From Kribbella caucasensis (GTDB lineage: Bacteria; Actinomycetota; Actinomycetes; Propionibacteriales; Kribbellaceae): DNA of 64,000 bases. Shown piece after piece: positions 26,972 through 35,330 of the stretch; within the stretch, counting starts at the first letter, position 1, and the number at the start of each line of letters is the position of its first letter. Both the position numbers and the translations under genes were made by a program. The stretch lies in assembly GCF_004361855.1 (NCBI RefSeq), contig NZ_SNWQ01000002.1, positions 248,001 through 312,000 on the forward strand, in the 5' to 3' direction. The notes below the pieces were generated by a model. The model was given only the letters and a program-made list of their open reading frames with translations, was not told where the DNA came from and did no database searches.

Positions 26972-28633
26972 ATGCGTACTGGAAAGACCCGTGCCCTCGT
27001 GGCCGCAGCGGTGGCCGCCGCGATGATCCTGGCGGGCTGTTCGGGCCCCGCGGCCACCCAGCAGACCGGCGCGAAGGCCGGTACCGCCGACACGATCGTG
27101 CACGCCAAGACCGATGGTGGGACCACCTTCGTCCGCAACTACAACGTGCTCGGACCGGCCACCGACAAGGCGCCGAACATGGAGCTGGTCTACGAACCGC
27201 TGCTCCGGATCGACTACGGCGACGGGGCGGTGGTGAAGCCGTGGCTGGCGGAGAGCTGGACGTTCTCCGAGGCCGGCAAGCTGCTGACGATCGAGCTGCG
27301 AAGTGACGTGACGTTCTCGGACGGGCAGAAGTTCACCGCCGACGATGCCGTCTACTCACTTGGCCGGCCGTTGGCCAAGCCTGATTTCAGCATCGCCGGG
27401 ATCACCTACAAGTCGGTGACGAAGGTGGACGACCGGCAGGTCGCGATCCGGTTCGCCGAACCGGCGTACGCGACGCTGACGCAGTTCGCGAACATCCTGC
27501 TGCCGATGGTGCCGAAGCACATCTGGGCGTCGCAGAACCTCAACACCTGGACCAACCCCGAACCGGTCGGCACCGGGCCGTTCACGGTGGCCGAGTTCAA
27601 GCCGCAGCAGATCACCCTCAAGGCGCGGGACGGCTACTGGGGCGGCAAGCTGCCGATGACCACATACAAGATCATCCCGACCAGCCCGGACGCGTTGAAG
27701 GCCCAGCTGCTCAAGGGCGAGGTCGACTGGGCGTCGAACTCGTGGGCGAACGGCGAGAAGGAGTACGTCGCCAAGGACCCGGAGAAGCACCTCTACCAGC
27801 TGTACTCCAACGGCGGCGCGATGTCGGTCCTGTTCAACACCGCGAAGGCCCCGTTCGACGACGTCCACGTACGCCGGGCGCTGGCGCTGACCATCGACCG
27901 GACGGCCGTCGTCACCACGTTGCAGCGGCCGGGGACCGAGGCCGGGCCGACCGGCTTGTCGGATCAGTTGTTCGCCGACTGGCTCGACCCGGCGTACAAG
28001 GGCAAGGTCCAGACGGTCGACACGGCGGCGGCCAAGGCAGAGCTGGCCGCGGGCGGTTACACGATCGAGCAGGGCGCGTTGGTTAAGGGCGGCCAGCGGT
28101 ACCAGCCGACCATTTTGTTCAACTCCGACTGGAGTTGGGGCAACTACGCCGACATCCTGATCAACACTTGGAAGCAGACCCTCGGCCTCGAGGTGAAGGG
28201 CGCCGGGCAGCCGTCCGCGGGGTACTACGACAAGCAGGGGCTCGGTCAGTTCGATCTGGTCGCCGCGTCGACCGGTGGAGCCGGGGTGTACGGCGTGTAC
28301 AGCTTCCTGGACAGCTCGTTCCGGGTGCCGATCGGCAAGGCGGCGACGCTGAACCAGGGCCGCTGGAACGACCCGCAGACCGACACGATCATCGCCGCGA
28401 TGCAGCGCACGGACGACGTGGCGGAGCTGAAGTCGCTCGGCAAGCAGTTGCAGAAGATCGTGGTGGACAAGGTGCCGTTCAGCCCGATCTACAACAACTA
28501 CTACTTCGTCGAGATCAACGCGACCCGGTGGACCGGCTGGCCGACACCGCAGAACTTCGACCACATCCCGTTCGTCGGGATGGGCCCGGACACCATCCTC
28601 ACCCTGCTCAAGCTGCAACGCCGCGGCAGCTGA
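26972..28633 (+). CDS. ABC transporter substrate-binding lipoprotein, family 5
   Basis: Extracellular receptor of an oligopeptide-type ABC importer; family-5 receptors bind peptides but in actinobacteria and thermophiles also oligosaccharides. 553 residues from ATG 26972 (GGGAGACC upstream). Lipoprotein signal with lipobox LAGC (C23). Typical family segments: YEPLLRIDYGDGAVVKPWLA, FSDGQKFTADDAVYSL, NPEPVGTGPFTVAEF, VHVRRALALTIDRTAVV. First gene of unit A; the neighbouring secreted GH5 and DUF6351 genes make a plant oligosaccharide the more likely ligand than peptide, but this is inference. Confidence 0.9.
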   Translation: MRTGKTRALVAAAVAAAMILAGCSGPAATQQTGAKAGTADTIVHAKTDGGTTFVRNYNVLGPATDKAPNMELVYEPLLRIDYGDGAVVKPWLAESWTFSEAGKLLTIELRSDVTFSDGQKFTADDAVYSLGRPLAKPDFSIAGITYKSVTKVDDRQVAIRFAEPAYATLTQFANILLPMVPKHIWASQNLNTWTNPEPVGTGPFTVAEFKPQQITLKARDGYWGGKLPMTTYKIIPTSPDALKAQLLKGEVDWASNSWANGEKEYVAKDPEKHLYQLYSNGGAMSVLFNTAKAPFDDVHVRRALALTIDRTAVVTTLQRPGTEAGPTGLSDQLFADWLDPAYKGKVQTVDTAAAKAELAAGGYTIEQGALVKGGQRYQPTILFNSDWSWGNYADILINTWKQTLGLEVKGAGQPSAGYYDKQGLGQFDLVAASTGGAGVYGVYSFLDSSFRVPIGKAATLNQGRWNDPQTDTIIAAMQRTDDVAELKSLGKQLQKIVVDKVPFSPIYNNYYFVEINATRWTGWPTPQNFDHIPFVGMGPDTILTLLKLQRRGS

Positions 28634-28640
28634 CCAGCGA

Positions 28641-28678
28641 CTGCGGGGTGCGCCCCTCCGGCCCGGCGCGCCCCGCAG
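28641..28678 (+). terminator. Intercistronic hairpin after the first binding-protein gene
   Basis: CTGCGGGG(28641-28648)-T-GCGC paired with GCGC-G-CCCCGCAG(28671-28678), about 13 bp with one T-G pair, followed by TTCCCCTTCT. Located 8 bp after the binding-protein stop and 50 bp before the permease start. Such elements usually stop part of the transcripts and protect the upstream mRNA, giving more receptor than permease. Confidence 0.7.
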
Positions 28679-28727
28679 TTCCCCTTCTGAGAAACCTCTG
28701 AATCCCTGCTAGGAAAGGAGACGGCCG

Positions 28728-29732
28728 ATGAAACGGCGCTGGGCGTTCCTGCTCCGCCGGCTCGGGTTCTACCTGGCCGCGGCGGCCGCGGCGATCGGCC
28801 TGAACTTCCTGCTCCCGCGGCTGATGCCCGGCGACCCGTCGTCGGCCATCGTCGAGGAACTCGAGCGGGTCAGCGGTCAGCAGGTGCCGGCCGAGACGCT
28901 GATGTCGATCCGGGCGATCTTCGGCAACCCGTCGGACAACCTCGCGCAGCAGTTCGTCGACTACCTGCAGCAGCTCAGCCACTTCGACCTGGGCGTCTCG
29001 GTGGTCAACTTCCCGGTGCCGGTGGCCGATCTGGTCTGGCAGGCGTTGCCGTGGACGCTCCTGCTGGTTGGTACGACGACCGTGGTCGCCTTCGCGATCG
29101 GGACTCTGCTCGGTGTCATCGCGGGCTGGAAGGCGGGCAGCCGGTTCGACGCCGTACTGACGCCGCTGACCACGTTCCTCTCCTCGGTGCCGTACTTCTG
29201 GGTGGCGCTGCTGGCCCTGTGGGTGTTCGGTTTCATCCTCGGCTGGACGCCGTTGTCGGGCGGTTACGACGCCGATCTGGCTCAGGGGTTCAGCTTTGCC
29301 TACGCGGTCAGCGTGCTGCATCACGGCGTGTTGCCGGCGGCAACCATCGTGTTCTCGGCCTTCGGCGGCTGGCTGCTCGGGATGCGGAACATGACGGTCA
29401 CCACGGTCCGCGAGGACTACGTGCTGCTCGCCCAGGCGAAGGGGTTGTCGACGGCCCGGGTGATGTTCCGGTACGCCGCCCGGAATGCGATGCTGCCGAG
29501 CTTCACCGGATTCGCGATGGCGCTCGGCGGTGTGGTCGGTGGGGCGCTGCTGACCGAGATCGTGTTCAGCTACCCGGGGATCGGCTACCTGCTCTACGAG
29601 GCGTTGCAGAAGCGGGACTACCCGATGATGCAGGGCGTGTTCCTGCTGATCACGCTGGCGGTCCTGCTGGCGAACCTGGTCGCCGACCTGGCGTACGTCG
29701 TACTGGATCCGCGAATCCGGGAACGGGGGTGA
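28728..29732 (+). CDS. ABC transporter permease, OppB-type
   Basis: 334 residues, six hydrophobic helices, BPD_transp_1 domain in the C-terminal two thirds. N-terminal helix FYLAAAAAAIGLNFLLPRLMPGDP carries the family GDP motif; the EAA loop region includes YVLLAQAKGLSTARVMFRYAARNA, cited here as LLAQAKGLS. Pairs with the next permease to form the channel. ATG 28728 has AGGAAAGGAGA upstream. Confidence 0.92.
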   Translation: MKRRWAFLLRRLGFYLAAAAAAIGLNFLLPRLMPGDPSSAIVEELERVSGQQVPAETLMSIRAIFGNPSDNLAQQFVDYLQQLSHFDLGVSVVNFPVPVADLVWQALPWTLLLVGTTTVVAFAIGTLLGVIAGWKAGSRFDAVLTPLTTFLSSVPYFWVALLALWVFGFILGWTPLSGGYDADLAQGFSFAYAVSVLHHGVLPAATIVFSAFGGWLLGMRNMTVTTVREDYVLLAQAKGLSTARVMFRYAARNAMLPSFTGFAMALGGVVGGALLTEIVFSYPGIGYLLYEALQKRDYPMMQGVFLLITLAVLLANLVADLAYVVLDPRIRERG

Positions 29733-29739
29733 GGCGGAC

Positions 29740-30621
29740 ATGCGTGCAAGCCTGCTGACCAGCTGGAAGGTCCGGTTCGGATTGGCCGTGCTGGGCCTCT
29801 TCGTCCTGCTGGCGATCTTCGGGCCAATGCTCGGGAGCGATCCGCGAGCCAACGACATCTCGGCGATCGCCGAGCCCCCGAGCAGGGATCACCTGCTAGG
29901 CACCACCCAGTTCGGTCAGGACGTGCTGGCGCAGACCATCGCGGGTGCGCGCGGTTCGATGCTGGTCGGGATCCTCGCGGCCGCCATCGGCACGGTGATC
30001 GCGATCGCGGTCGGCGTACCGGCCGGGTACTTCGGTGGCGCGGTGGACAACGGCCTGAACTTCCTCACCAACCTGTTCCTGGTGATGCCGGTGCTGCCGC
30101 TGATCCTGATCGTGGCCGGCTACGTCCAGGGCACCGGGCTGTGGGTGATCGCCCTGATCATCGGCCTGTTCGGCTGGTCGGGCGGCGCCCGGACGCTGCG
30201 GGCGCAGGCGATGAGCCTGAGCAACCGCGACTTCGTGCTGGCGATGCGGATGCTCGGCGAACCCCATCGCCGGCTGATCTTCGCCGAGGTGCTGCCACAT
30301 CTGTCCGGCTGGATCTCGGCGATGTTCCTGCACGGCATGATCGGCGGCGTGATGGCCGAGGCCGGGCTGGCGTTCCTCGGCATCTCCGACTCCGGCTCGA
30401 TCAGCTGGGGCACGATGATCCAGTCCGCCCAGCAACAGAGCGCCGTACTGCGGGGTCTGTGGTGGTGGTTCGTGCCACCGGGGCTGTGTATCGCGTTGAT
30501 CGGTACCGCCGCGACGCTGGTCAACTTCGGCGTCGATGAACTGTCCAACCCCAAACTGCGCCTGGCCCGCCGGTCGGTGGTCACCCGCGCCCGGCTCGTC
30601 CCCCGGAGAGGTGAAGTCTGA
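29740..30621 (+). CDS. ABC transporter permease, OppC-type
   Basis: 293 residues with six hydrophobic helices. The OppC hallmark HLLGTTQFGQDVLAQTIAGA is at about residues 50-70 and the EAA loop is near FVLAMRMLGEPHRRLIFAEV. Begins 7 bp after the first permease gene and its stop overlaps the ATPase start (TGATG). Confidence 0.92.
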   Translation: MRASLLTSWKVRFGLAVLGLFVLLAIFGPMLGSDPRANDISAIAEPPSRDHLLGTTQFGQDVLAQTIAGARGSMLVGILAAAIGTVIAIAVGVPAGYFGGAVDNGLNFLTNLFLVMPVLPLILIVAGYVQGTGLWVIALIIGLFGWSGGARTLRAQAMSLSNRDFVLAMRMLGEPHRRLIFAEVLPHLSGWISAMFLHGMIGGVMAEAGLAFLGISDSGSISWGTMIQSAQQQSAVLRGLWWWFVPPGLCIALIGTAATLVNFGVDELSNPKLRLARRSVVTRARLVPRRGEV

Positions 30622-31643
30622 TGATCACCGAGCCAGCTCCCGGCCTGGTGACCGCTGCGACCGGACCGAATTCGACGGTTCTGTCGGTGCGCGGGCTCAC
30701 GGTCGACTACCTGACGGATGGTGCGCCGGTCCGCGCTTGCGACGACGTGTCCTTCACGCTGCGCCGGGGCGAAATCCTCGGCGTGGCGGGGGAGTCGGGG
30801 TCCGGAAAGTCCACGCTGATCACTGCCTTGACGCGGTTGCAGCGCCCACCCGCGGTGACCACTGAGGGCAGCATCGAGTTCCACTCGCGGGACGGCTCCG
30901 TCGACCTGGTGTCGCTCAGTGCCAGCGAGTTGCGAGCGCTCCGCTGGACGTCGCTGGCGATCGTGCTGCAGAGCGCGATGGACGCGTTGAACCCGGTGAT
31001 GCGGATCGGCGCGCAGTTCGTCGACGTACTGCGGTCGCATGACAAGGGACTCGGCCGCAAGGACGCCTGGGCCCGGGCGTCGGAGCTGCTCGGCATGGTG
31101 GGGATCTCCGCGGACCGGGTCCGCAGCTATCCGCATGAGCTCTCCGGCGGCATGCGCCAGCGTGCGAGCATCGCCCTCGCGTTGGCCTGCGGTCCCGAGC
31201 TGGTCGTGATGGACGAGCCGACCACCGCTGTCGATGTGGTGATGCAACGGCAGATCCTGGCCCAGGTGCTGCGGCTTCGGCGCGAGCTCGGATTCTCGGT
31301 CGTGTTCGTCACGCACGACCTGTCCCTGTTACTCGAACTGGCCGACCGGATCGCGATCATGTACGCGGGCCGCATCGTCGAGATCGATACCGCCCACTCC
31401 CTATACGCCAACCCCCGCCACCCGTATACCCGCGGGCTGCGCGACTCCTTCCCACCGCTTCGCTCTCCGCTGCGTCGGCTATCCGGGATCCCCGGCAGTC
31501 CGCCCGACCTTCGCAATCCGCCCGCCGGGTGCGCGTTTCACCCACGATGCCCCGACCGGTTCGAGGGCTGCGACCAGGAACGTCCGCTGCTGGTGGATGG
31601 CGTCGCCTGCAGGCTGCATCAGTCGGGAGAAAATCGAGCATGA
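30621..31643 (+). CDS. ABC transporter ATPase, OppD-type
   Basis: 340 residues. Walker A GESGSGKS with K63, signature [10 protein letters not shown], Walker B LVVMDEPTTAVDV, switch histidine VTHDL. The C-terminal oligopeptide-transporter extension with the cysteine-rich segment PPAGCAFHPRCPDRFEGC is present; in DppD/OppD homologues it binds an iron-sulfur cluster or stabilises the dimer. Overlaps the following ATPase gene by 4 bp (ATGA). Confidence 0.93.
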   Translation: MITEPAPGLVTAATGPNSTVLSVRGLTVDYLTDGAPVRACDDVSFTLRRGEILGVAGESGSGKSTLITALTRLQRPPAVTTEGSIEFHSRDGSVDLVSLSASELRALRWTSLAIVLQSAMDALNPVMRIGAQFVDVLRSHDKGLGRKDAWARASELLGMVGISADRVRSYPHELSGGMRQRASIALALACGPELVVMDEPTTAVDVVMQRQILAQVLRLRRELGFSVVFVTHDLSLLLELADRIAIMYAGRIVEIDTAHSLYANPRHPYTRGLRDSFPPLRSPLRRLSGIPGSPPDLRNPPAGCAFHPRCPDRFEGCDQERPLLVDGVACRLHQSGENRA

Positions 31644-32629
31644 GCCAACCCGTTCTCGAGGCCCGTGAGGTCTCGAAGCACTTCCCAGTCCGCATCGGCG
31701 CAGGCCGAACGGCCGTAGTACGGGCGGTCGAGGACGCGACGCTCGCGTTGCAGCCCGGCCGGATCGTCGCGCTCGTCGGGGAGAGCGGTAGCGGCAAGAC
31801 GACGCTGGCGCGGTTGCTGGCCCGGTTCTACCCGCCGACCTCGGGCGAGATCCGCCTGCGTGGGAAGGCGGTTCGGGGCAAGGAGCGCGACTACCACCGG
31901 GATGTCCAGCTGATCTTCCAGGATCCGTTTGGCTCGCTCAACCCGTTGCATCGCGTCCGGTACAACCTTGAACGTGCACTGCGCCTGCATCATGGGGTCC
32001 GGGCTCGCGCAGAGTTGAACCGGCGGGTGTTGGAGCTGCTCGACCGGGTCAGCCTGTCGCCGGCCGATCAGTTCGTGGACAAGTTCCCGCACGAGCTGTC
32101 GGGTGGGCAACGGCAGCGGGTGGTGATCGCCCGGGCGCTGGCGGTCGAGCCGAAGGTGCTGCTCGGCGACGAGCCGATCTCGATGCTGGACGTGTCGATC
32201 CGGCTGGAGATGCTCAACCTGCTCGACCGGCTCCGGACCGAGGACGGTCTGGCGCTGCTGTACATCACCCACGACATCGCGAGTGCGCGCTATCTGTGCG
32301 ACGACATCGTGGTGATGTACGCCGGCCGGATGGTCGAGGGCGGTCCGAAGGACGACGTGATCGCCTCGCCGCTGCACCCGTACACGAAGTTGCTGATCGA
32401 CTCCTCGCCCGATCCCGACCGGATCGGCGGCGATCGGGATGCGTTGTTCGACAGCACCGCGGAAGACCTGGGGGAGCCGCCGAGCCTGATCGATCCACCG
32501 TCCGGATGCCGGTTCCATCCACGCTGCCCCTTCGCGATGGACGTCTGCAAAACGGCCGTACCACCGCGAACGGAGCTGCCGAACGGCCAGTGGACCCACT
32601 GCTGGCTTCAACAGGAGGAGACCCGATGA
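31640..32629 (+). CDS. ABC transporter ATPase, OppF-type
   Basis: 329 residues from ATG 31640 overlapping the upstream stop; the frame is open further upstream inside the OppD gene but without similarity. Walker A GESGSGKT with K53, signature LSGGQRQRVV, Walker B LLGDEPISMLDV, where the usual Asp-Glu pair is present. C-terminal [18 protein letters not shown] segment as in OppF. Second ATPase of unit A. Confidence 0.93.
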   Translation: MSQPVLEAREVSKHFPVRIGAGRTAVVRAVEDATLALQPGRIVALVGESGSGKTTLARLLARFYPPTSGEIRLRGKAVRGKERDYHRDVQLIFQDPFGSLNPLHRVRYNLERALRLHHGVRARAELNRRVLELLDRVSLSPADQFVDKFPHELSGGQRQRVVIARALAVEPKVLLGDEPISMLDVSIRLEMLNLLDRLRTEDGLALLYITHDIASARYLCDDIVVMYAGRMVEGGPKDDVIASPLHPYTKLLIDSSPDPDRIGGDRDALFDSTAEDLGEPPSLIDPPSGCRFHPRCPFAMDVCKTAVPPRTELPNGQWTHCWLQQEETR

Positions 32630-33672
32630 ACGGGGTCCCGAGGAAATCCGCGCCGAAGCAATCCGACGTCGCCCGCCTCGCGGGGGTGTCGCAGTCGGCC
32701 GTGTCACGGGTGATCAGTGGTGACGTCGATGCCGGCCGGATCCCGCCGGAGACGCGGCAGCGCGTCCTCGACGCGGTGAAGGAGCTCGGCTACGTCCCGA
32801 ACGCGGCCGCGCGGAACCTGCGGAACAAGCGCAACCGGCTGCTCGGCGTGCACACCTTCGAGGCCGTCTTCCCGCACGCGCGGGACGACTTCTACTTCGA
32901 GTTCCTGCTCGGGATCGAGGAACGCGCTGAGGAGATCGGGTACGACCTGGTGCTGTTCACCTCGACCGGTGCCAGCGACGGCCGGCGCCGGATTTACCGG
33001 GACGGCACCAACCGGCTCAACCTCGCCGACGGCAGCGTGCTGCTGGGCGTCGCGACCGATCGGGAGGAGCTGGCCAGGCTGTGGCACGACGGCTACCTGT
33101 TCGTGCACATCGGTCGGCGGGAGGTCGCGGGCGCGGAGATCCCGTGCATCGTGCCGGACTACGAGAGCGCCGCGGCGCGGATCGTCGAGTCGCTGGCCGC
33201 CCGCGGTCATCGGCGGCTGGCATATCTGCGGGAGGGCATCGAGCAGGAGTCGTACGACGACCGGCGTACCGGCTATCGGCGCGCCGTCGAGCGGCTTGGT
33301 TTGGTCGACCGGTCGCCGGGGTTCGGCGGTGAGCCCTGGTTGAGCGAGGCGTGGCTGGACGAACTGGCCGGTGGGCCGGAGACGGCAGTGGTTGCCGAGA
33401 GCATCCGATTGGCCGAGGGGCTTCGCGCTGGGCTGGCTGCGCGTGGTCTGAGCATTCCGGCCGACATGTCGGTCGCTGTGCTGGAGGGGTCGGGGGATGA
33501 ACCCGGGCATCGCTGGGACTGTCTGGTGATCCCGCGCAAGGAGATCGGCCGGATCGCGATCGATGCGCTGGTCGCACGGGTGGAGAACCCGGACCGACCG
33601 CCGGTCAGCGAGTTGGTCGAGTGCGATCTCGTGGCCGGCGAAACCATCGCCGGGCCGCGTGAAACCCGTTGA
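32626..33672 (+). CDS. LacI-family transcriptional regulator
   Basis: 348 residues from ATG 32626, preceded by AGGAGGAG and overlapping the OppF-type stop. The N-terminal helix-turn-helix reads SDVARLAGVSQSAVSRVISG, with the hinge region YVPNAAARNLRNKR, then a periplasmic-binding-protein-like sensor domain (about residues 65-340; RRLAYLREGI). It probably senses a sugar or oligosaccharide and represses unit A; the palindromes at 26879-26940 are its best candidate sites. As part of the operon it would be autoregulated. Confidence 0.93.
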   Translation: MNGVPRKSAPKQSDVARLAGVSQSAVSRVISGDVDAGRIPPETRQRVLDAVKELGYVPNAAARNLRNKRNRLLGVHTFEAVFPHARDDFYFEFLLGIEERAEEIGYDLVLFTSTGASDGRRRIYRDGTNRLNLADGSVLLGVATDREELARLWHDGYLFVHIGRREVAGAEIPCIVPDYESAAARIVESLAARGHRRLAYLREGIEQESYDDRRTGYRRAVERLGLVDRSPGFGGEPWLSEAWLDELAGGPETAVVAESIRLAEGLRAGLAARGLSIPADMSVAVLEGSGDEPGHRWDCLVIPRKEIGRIAIDALVARVENPDRPPVSELVECDLVAGETIAGPRETR

Positions 33673-33686
33673 AACTAAGGAGCCCG

Positions 33687-35270
33687 ATGGAACTCGCGAC
33701 GGACGTGCTGGTGGTCGGCGGCGGACTGGGTGGGGTCGCCGCCGCGCTGACCGCGGCCCGGTTGGGCTGGCGGGTCGTCCTCACCGAGCCGACCGACTGG
33801 CTCGGCGGCCAGCTGACCAGCCAGGCGGTGCCGCCCGACGAGCACCCGTGGATCGAGGAGTACGCCGCACCGGGGTACGCCGAGCTGCGCCGCCGGATCC
33901 GGGACTATTACCGGCGGAACTACCCGTTGCGTCCGGAGGTGGCGGCCGATCCGCTGCTCGACCCGGGCCGGGGGATCGTCAGCCGGTTCTGCCACGAACC
34001 ACGTGTCGCTGCCGCCGTGATCGAGGAGATGCTGGCGCCGTGGCGGGCCAGCGGCCGGATCACGGTTCGGTTCGAGCACGAGCCGATCGCGGCGTACGCG
34101 GGTGGTGATGAGATCGAGGCGGTAACGCTGCTCGACCGGCGGACCGGGGGTGAGCTGACCGTCAGCGCGACGTACGTGGTGGATGCGACGGAGCTCGGTG
34201 ATCTGCTGGAGCTTGCCGGAGTCGAACATGTTGTCGGCGCTGAAGGTCAGGACACCACGGGCGAGCTGCATGCGCCGCCGGTAGCCGATCCGTTGGATCA
34301 GCAGGCGATCTCTTGGTGCTTCGCGCTCGACTACCGGCCGGGGGAGGATCACACGATCGACCGGCCGTCGACGTACGGGACTTGGCTGGAGCGGGCGGCA
34401 CCGTTTTGGCCTGGGTCGCAGCTGTCGTTTGCCGACGTCGTGCCGATCACGCTGCAGCAGCGGGAGTGGAGGTTGTTCGAGCCCAACCCGGCTGAGCGTG
34501 CTCCCTTTGCTTTGTGGGACTTCCGGCGGATCATTGCTCGCAGCAACTTCGCCGATGGTGCCGTCGAATCCGATGTGACTGTGGTGAACTGGCCGCAGAT
34601 CGACTACTGGGAGACGCCGCTTCTCGGCTCCAGCGACCCGGACGCCGCGCTCGCCGCGTCGCGCGAGCTCTCGCTGTCCTTCCTGCACTGGCTGCAGACC
34701 GACGCCCCGCGTCCGGATGGCGGGACCGGATATCCCGGGCTGCGACTCCGCCCGGATGTCACCGGTACGCCGGACGGGCTGGCCAAGTCGCCGTACATCC
34801 GCGAGTCCCGGCGGATCGCGGCGGAGTTCACGGTGCTCGAGCAGCACGTCGGGGTCGAGGCGCGGCCGGATGGCGCCGGCAGCGAGGTGTTCGCGGACAG
34901 CGTCGGCCTCGGGCGGTACCGGATCGACCTGCATCCGAGCACGGCCGGCCGGACGTATGTCGACATCGAGGCCTATCCATTCCAGATCCCGCTCGGCGCG
35001 CTGATCCCGGTGCGGGTGGACAACCTGCTGCCGGCCAACAAGAACATCGGCTCCACGCACATCACCAACGGGTGCTACCGGTTGCACCCGGTCGAGTGGA
35101 GCATCGGCGAGGCGGTCGGCGCGCTGGTCAGCTTCTGCCTGGCCAACGGGCTGTCGCCGCGCAAGGTCCGCAACGATCCCGCCCACCTGGCCGACTACCA
35201 GCGGTTGCTGGCTGACGGCCTCGGCGTCCGGCTGGCCTGGCCGGACCACATCCGCACGCATCGCGACTGA
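33687..35270 (+). CDS. FAD-dependent oxidoreductase (FAD_oxidored family)
   Basis: 527 residues from ATG 33687 with AAGGAG at 33677-33682; a TTG at 33669 is the alternative. N-terminal dinucleotide-binding motif VLVVGGGLGGVAAALTAARL, then WLGGQLTSQAVPPDEH and, near the C-terminus, NIGSTHITNGCYRLHPVEWS, the signature region of the FAD_oxidored (PF12831) family often found in polysaccharide-degradation clusters. Reaction unknown; oxidation of a sugar hydroxyl is conceivable. No signal peptide, so cytoplasmic. Lies between the regulator and a secreted GH5 gene. Confidence 0.87.
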   Translation: MELATDVLVVGGGLGGVAAALTAARLGWRVVLTEPTDWLGGQLTSQAVPPDEHPWIEEYAAPGYAELRRRIRDYYRRNYPLRPEVAADPLLDPGRGIVSRFCHEPRVAAAVIEEMLAPWRASGRITVRFEHEPIAAYAGGDEIEAVTLLDRRTGGELTVSATYVVDATELGDLLELAGVEHVVGAEGQDTTGELHAPPVADPLDQQAISWCFALDYRPGEDHTIDRPSTYGTWLERAAPFWPGSQLSFADVVPITLQQREWRLFEPNPAERAPFALWDFRRIIARSNFADGAVESDVTVVNWPQIDYWETPLLGSSDPDAALAASRELSLSFLHWLQTDAPRPDGGTGYPGLRLRPDVTGTPDGLAKSPYIRESRRIAAEFTVLEQHVGVEARPDGAGSEVFADSVGLGRYRIDLHPSTAGRTYVDIEAYPFQIPLGALIPVRVDNLLPANKNIGSTHITNGCYRLHPVEWSIGEAVGALVSFCLANGLSPRKVRNDPAHLADYQRLLADGLGVRLAWPDHIRTHRD

Positions 35271-35330
35271 AGGGAGGCTGTCACCCGGGGCCGGAAACTC
35301 CAGGTGGTCAACGCACGAAGGAGAAACCCT

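Noticed and set aside
26747-27103. N-terminal extension of the secreted BNR protein to 27103
   Set aside because: It would cross the promoter and operator region and the start of the divergent transporter unit, and would bury the signal peptide.
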